Both the position numbers and the translations under genes were made by a program. From the NCBI GenBank assembly GCA_903928755.1, contig CAIYSH010000238.1, positions 1 to 16,242 on the forward strand: 16,242 nucleotides of DNA, in the 5' to 3' direction. Shown here in pieces: positions 14,199 through 16,242 of the stretch. The DNA is from an uncultured Alphaproteobacteria bacterium. GTDB lineage: Bacteria > Pseudomonadota > Alphaproteobacteria > Caulobacterales > Caulobacteraceae. How positions within the stretch are numbered: the stretch's first letter is position 1; every line of letters starts with the position of its first letter. The notes below the pieces were generated by a model, which was given only the letters and a program-made list of their open reading frames with translations, was not told where the DNA came from and did no database searches.

Positions 14199-15352
14199 AG
14201 CGTCCCTATCTCGTATCCCCCGGCGACGCCGAAAAGGCGAAGGCAGACGACGCCACCACTAGCGCCATTTCGCCCATCGAAGACATCATCGAAGACGCCC
14301 GTAATGGCCGACCCTACATACTGGTCGACGCTGAGGACCGTGAAAACGAAGGCGATGTGATCATCCCCGCCCAGTTTGCCACGCCGGACCAGATCAACTT
14401 CATGGCGCGGTTCGCCCGGGGGCTGATCTGCCTTTCCATCACGGCCGAACGGGCGCGCCAGCTGCGCCTGCCGCCCATGGCCGCTGAAAACCGCGAGGGC
14501 ATGGGCACAGCCTTTACGGTCTCCATCGAGGCCCGGGAGGGCGTCACCACCGGCATTTCCGCACACGACCGGTCCCACACCGTCGCCGTCGCCGTTGATC
14601 CCACCAAAGGTCCTGACGACATTGTCTCGCCGGGTCATGTCTTCCCTCTGGTGGCAAGGGATGGCGGCGTTCTGGTAAGGGCTGGCCATACAGAGGCGGC
14701 CGTCGACATCTCCCGGTTGGCCGGGCTCAACCCGGCCGGTGTCATCTGCGAAATCATGAAGGATGACGGGTCCATGGCCCGCCTCCCCGACCTCGTCGGC
14801 TTCGCACAGCTGCATGGTCTGAAGATCGGGACCATAGCCGACCTGATCGCCTATCGCCGTCGCACCGAGCGGCAGGTGGAGCGCATCCTCGAGACACCTT
14901 TCGAAAGCGATTTCGGGGGCAGGTTCCGCATGCTGATCTATCGGAACATCATCGACAGGACGGAGCATGTGGTTCTGACCAAGGGCCGGATCGATCCGGA
15001 CAAGGCGACCCTGGTGCGGATGCATCGTGTCGATTTTGCAGCTGACATGCTGGGTGGCGCGGCCGAGCGTCGGGACTATGTCCGGAAATCGCTGGCCGCA
15101 ATCTCCGACCACGACGGTGCCGGGGTTGCGGTCTTCATCCGGGATTCAAATCCATCCTGGCTGTCAGAGCGTTATGGGGCCGAGGCCAACATGGATCATG
15201 GTGCCAATGTCGTCCGGGACTATGGCGTCGGGGCACAGATCCTGCTCGACCTGGGGGTCCGTGACATGACCGTGCTCAGCAACAGCTCGACGGTCCTTCC
15301 AGGCTACGGCGGTTATGGCCTGAAAATCGTCGGCCGCCAGGACCTGAATTGA
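14195..15352 (+). CDS. ribB: 3,4-dihydroxy-2-butanone 4-phosphate synthase with degenerate GTP cyclohydrolase II domain (RibBX type)
   Basis: The 385-residue protein has a RibB domain at about 25-225 that converts ribulose 5-phosphate to the four-carbon riboflavin precursor. DRENEGD at 48-54 supplies the acidic metal ligands; GHVFPL is at 147-152 and RAGHTEA at 162-168. The family DDEDRENEGD reads DAEDRENEGD here, a one-residue change outside the metal ligands. The RibA-like second domain (about 226-385) keeps RDYGVGAQILLDLGV at 341-355 and GYGLKI near 373, but contains no cysteine at all. The zinc-binding VHSEC...RCDC region reads VRMHRVD at 274-280, so cyclohydrolase II activity should be absent. 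This matches proteins described as RibBX in Proteobacteria. Start and end both overlap neighbours by 4 bp. Confidence 0.92.
   Translation: MKRPYLVSPGDAEKAKADDATTSAISPIEDIIEDARNGRPYILVDAEDRENEGDVIIPAQFATPDQINFMARFARGLICLSITAERARQLRLPPMAAENREGMGTAFTVSIEAREGVTTGISAHDRSHTVAVAVDPTKGPDDIVSPGHVFPLVARDGGVLVRAGHTEAAVDISRLAGLNPAGVICEIMKDDGSMARLPDLVGFAQLHGLKIGTIADLIAYRRRTERQVERILETPFESDFGGRFRMLIYRNIIDRTEHVVLTKGRIDPDKATLVRMHRVDFAADMLGGAAERRDYVRKSLAAISDHDGAGVAVFIRDSNPSWLSERYGAEANMDHGANVVRDYGVGAQILLDLGVRDMTVLSNSSTVLPGYGGYGLKIVGRQDLN
15339..15342 (+). promoter_or_regulatory. Shine-Dalgarno site supporting the TTG start of the GNAT gene
   Basis: AGGA lies six bases before TTG at 15349-15351. It sits inside the last codons of ribB and, with the TTGA stop/start overlap, supports this unusual start over a later ATG at 15409. 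Confidence 0.55.
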
Positions 15353-15876
15353 GCCTGAAGACCGAAGCTGTCCTGGCGACCACTGCTGATCAGCCGGTGG
15401 TCGCCAACATGTTTCAGCTCTACGTCCATGACTTCTCCGAGTTCTGGTTCGACCAGGCCCGCGGCGAACTCGGATCGGATGGGCTCCATGAACTGCCGGA
15501 CAATCTCGGCAGCTACTGGACGGATGCGGATCGGGCCGCCCTGCTGCTGAAACACGATGGACATCTCGTGGGATTTGCCCTGCTCAATGGCCATGCCCAT
15601 AGTGGCCAGCCGGTCGACTGGAACATGGGTGAGTTCTTCATTGTCCGGAAGCACAGACGCGCCGGTGTGGGAACCGCCGCCGCCAATGAGGTCTTCGCCA
15701 GATACCCGGGTCGCTGGGAAACCGCCGTCGCCCGGCGCAATCTCGGTGCCCTGGCCTTCTGGCGGCGTCTGGCCGCGAGCCACGGCGAGGTCGAGGCGCT
15801 GGACCTGCACACACCTGACTGGAATGGCCCCGTTCTGAGGTTCACCGTCATGCCAAAGGCGCCCCGGTCGAGCTGA
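15349..15876 (+). CDS. GNAT-family N-acetyltransferase
   Basis: The protein has 175 residues if it starts at TTG 15349, which overlaps the ribB stop as TTGA. The acetyl-CoA-binding motif A is at about 94-118: beta strand EFFIV, then KHRRAGVGTAAANEVF, whose R103-x-x-G106-x-G108 loop binds the pyrophosphate. N131 and AFW at 136-138 fit motif B. The acceptor substrate cannot be read. The ATG at 15409 is the fallback start, but it would remove the N-terminal strand. The tight overlap with ribB suggests co-translation. It ends about 106 bp before the TrcR-like gene. Confidence 0.87.
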   Translation: MSLKTEAVLATTADQPVVANMFQLYVHDFSEFWFDQARGELGSDGLHELPDNLGSYWTDADRAALLLKHDGHLVGFALLNGHAHSGQPVDWNMGEFFIVRKHRRAGVGTAAANEVFARYPGRWETAVARRNLGALAFWRRLAASHGEVEALDLHTPDWNGPVLRFTVMPKAPRSS

Positions 15877-15939
15877 AAAGTCGGTTTGTCGTTTTCCTGC
15901 CGCACGTTTCGGCCTATAGAGTCCTGCGCAGCTTTGCAC

Positions 15940-15961
15940 CGCCCGGCCGAAAGGTCGGGCG
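15940..15961 (+). terminator. GNRA-capped hairpin between the GNAT gene and the TrcR-like gene
   Basis: CGCCCGGCC at 15940-15948 pairs with GGTCGGGCG at 15953-15961 (nine pairs including one G-T) around a GAAA tetraloop. CATTTTA follows at 15966-15972, so this may terminate the acyl/flavin operon. It lies 21 bp before the next ATG, so it could equally be a stable leader hairpin of that gene. The T-run is short and offset. Confidence 0.5.
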
Positions 15962-15982
15962 CCGTCATTTTAGGAACCTGTC

Positions 15983-16242
15983 ATGACCGACATTCTGATG
16001 CCGAAGGCGACCGCCGTCTGGCTGGTGGACAATACCTCTCTGACCTTCGATCAGATCGCCGATTTCTGTGGTCTGCACCCCCTCGAAGTCCGCGGGATCG
16101 CGGACGGCGAAGTGGCACGCGACATTCGTGGAGCCGACCCGATCGCCAATGGCCAGCTGTCCCGGGAAGAGCTCGATGCCGCCCAGAAGAGCGACGCCTA
16201 CAGGATGGTCGCCCAGAAGAGCCGTCACGCAGAGCTGCTGAA
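15983..16242 (+). CDS. trcR: TrcR-like cell cycle regulator (DUF1013 family), 3' end missing
   Basis: The first 86 codons read MTDILMPKATAVWLVDNTSL followed by TFDQIADFCGLHPLEVRGIADGE, the conserved N-terminus of the DUF1013 family. In Caulobacter-type bacteria the family is named cell cycle transcriptional regulator TrcR. Residues 20-46 form a helix-turn-helix-like segment. AGGA lies eight bases before the ATG. The frame runs off the window at 16242, so about half of the protein is probably missing. A TATAGA at 15915-15920 might be a -10 element, but its best -35 is poorly spaced. The family is largely alphaproteobacterial, which is the strongest lineage clue in the window. Confidence 0.88.
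   Translation, partial: MTDILMPKATAVWLVDNTSLTFDQIADFCGLHPLEVRGIADGEVARDIRGADPIANGQLSREELDAAQKSDAYRMVAQKSRHAELL

Overview
The window is a high-GC, densely packed bacterial chromosome segment. Its best taxonomic marker is the gene entering at the right edge, a DUF1013/TrcR-type regulator, a family typical of Alphaproteobacteria. The strong G/C preference at third codon positions and the gene repertoire fit Caulobacterales such as Caulobacter, Phenylobacterium or Brevundimonas, but the genus is inferred, not shown. I see no tRNA, rRNA, insertion sequence, integrase, CRISPR array or plasmid function.

Left part (1-7373). A truncated LpxH-like metallophosphoesterase (minus) diverges from a TetR-family regulator (plus). 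TetR runs tail-to-tail into a secreted DUF885 metallopeptidase-like protein (minus), which diverges from a cationic-amino-acid-transporter-like APC permease (plus). The permease runs tail-to-tail into a lone dTDP-glucose 4,6-dehydratase (rmlB, minus). Both convergent pairs overlap by exactly CTAG, so the two TAG stops of each pair share the same bases. A MATE exporter (plus) follows.

Middle part (7462-10425). A GPH-type sugar:cation symporter and a family VIII-like serine hydrolase/esterase both lie on the minus strand. The hydrolase diverges from an acyl-CoA dehydrogenase across a 173-bp region holding a near-perfect 19-bp palindrome (candidate shared operator) and, nearer the dehydrogenase, a hairpin with a T-run.

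Right part (10426-16242). The acyl-CoA dehydrogenase carries Asp where most family members carry the catalytic Glu, as I recall for the ACAD10/11-like branch. A good intrinsic terminator follows it. Next come four tightly overlapping plus-strand genes: acyl-CoA ligase, NAD(P)H-dependent FMN reductase, a RibB protein with a cysteine-free, degenerate GTP cyclohydrolase II domain (RibBX type), and a GNAT acetyltransferase starting at TTG. Every junction is a 4-base ATGA or TTGA overlap. The set links acyl activation and flavoenzyme oxidation to flavin reduction and a riboflavin-precursor enzyme, and is the most unusual arrangement here. A strong GNRA-capped hairpin lies between this cluster and the TrcR-like gene.
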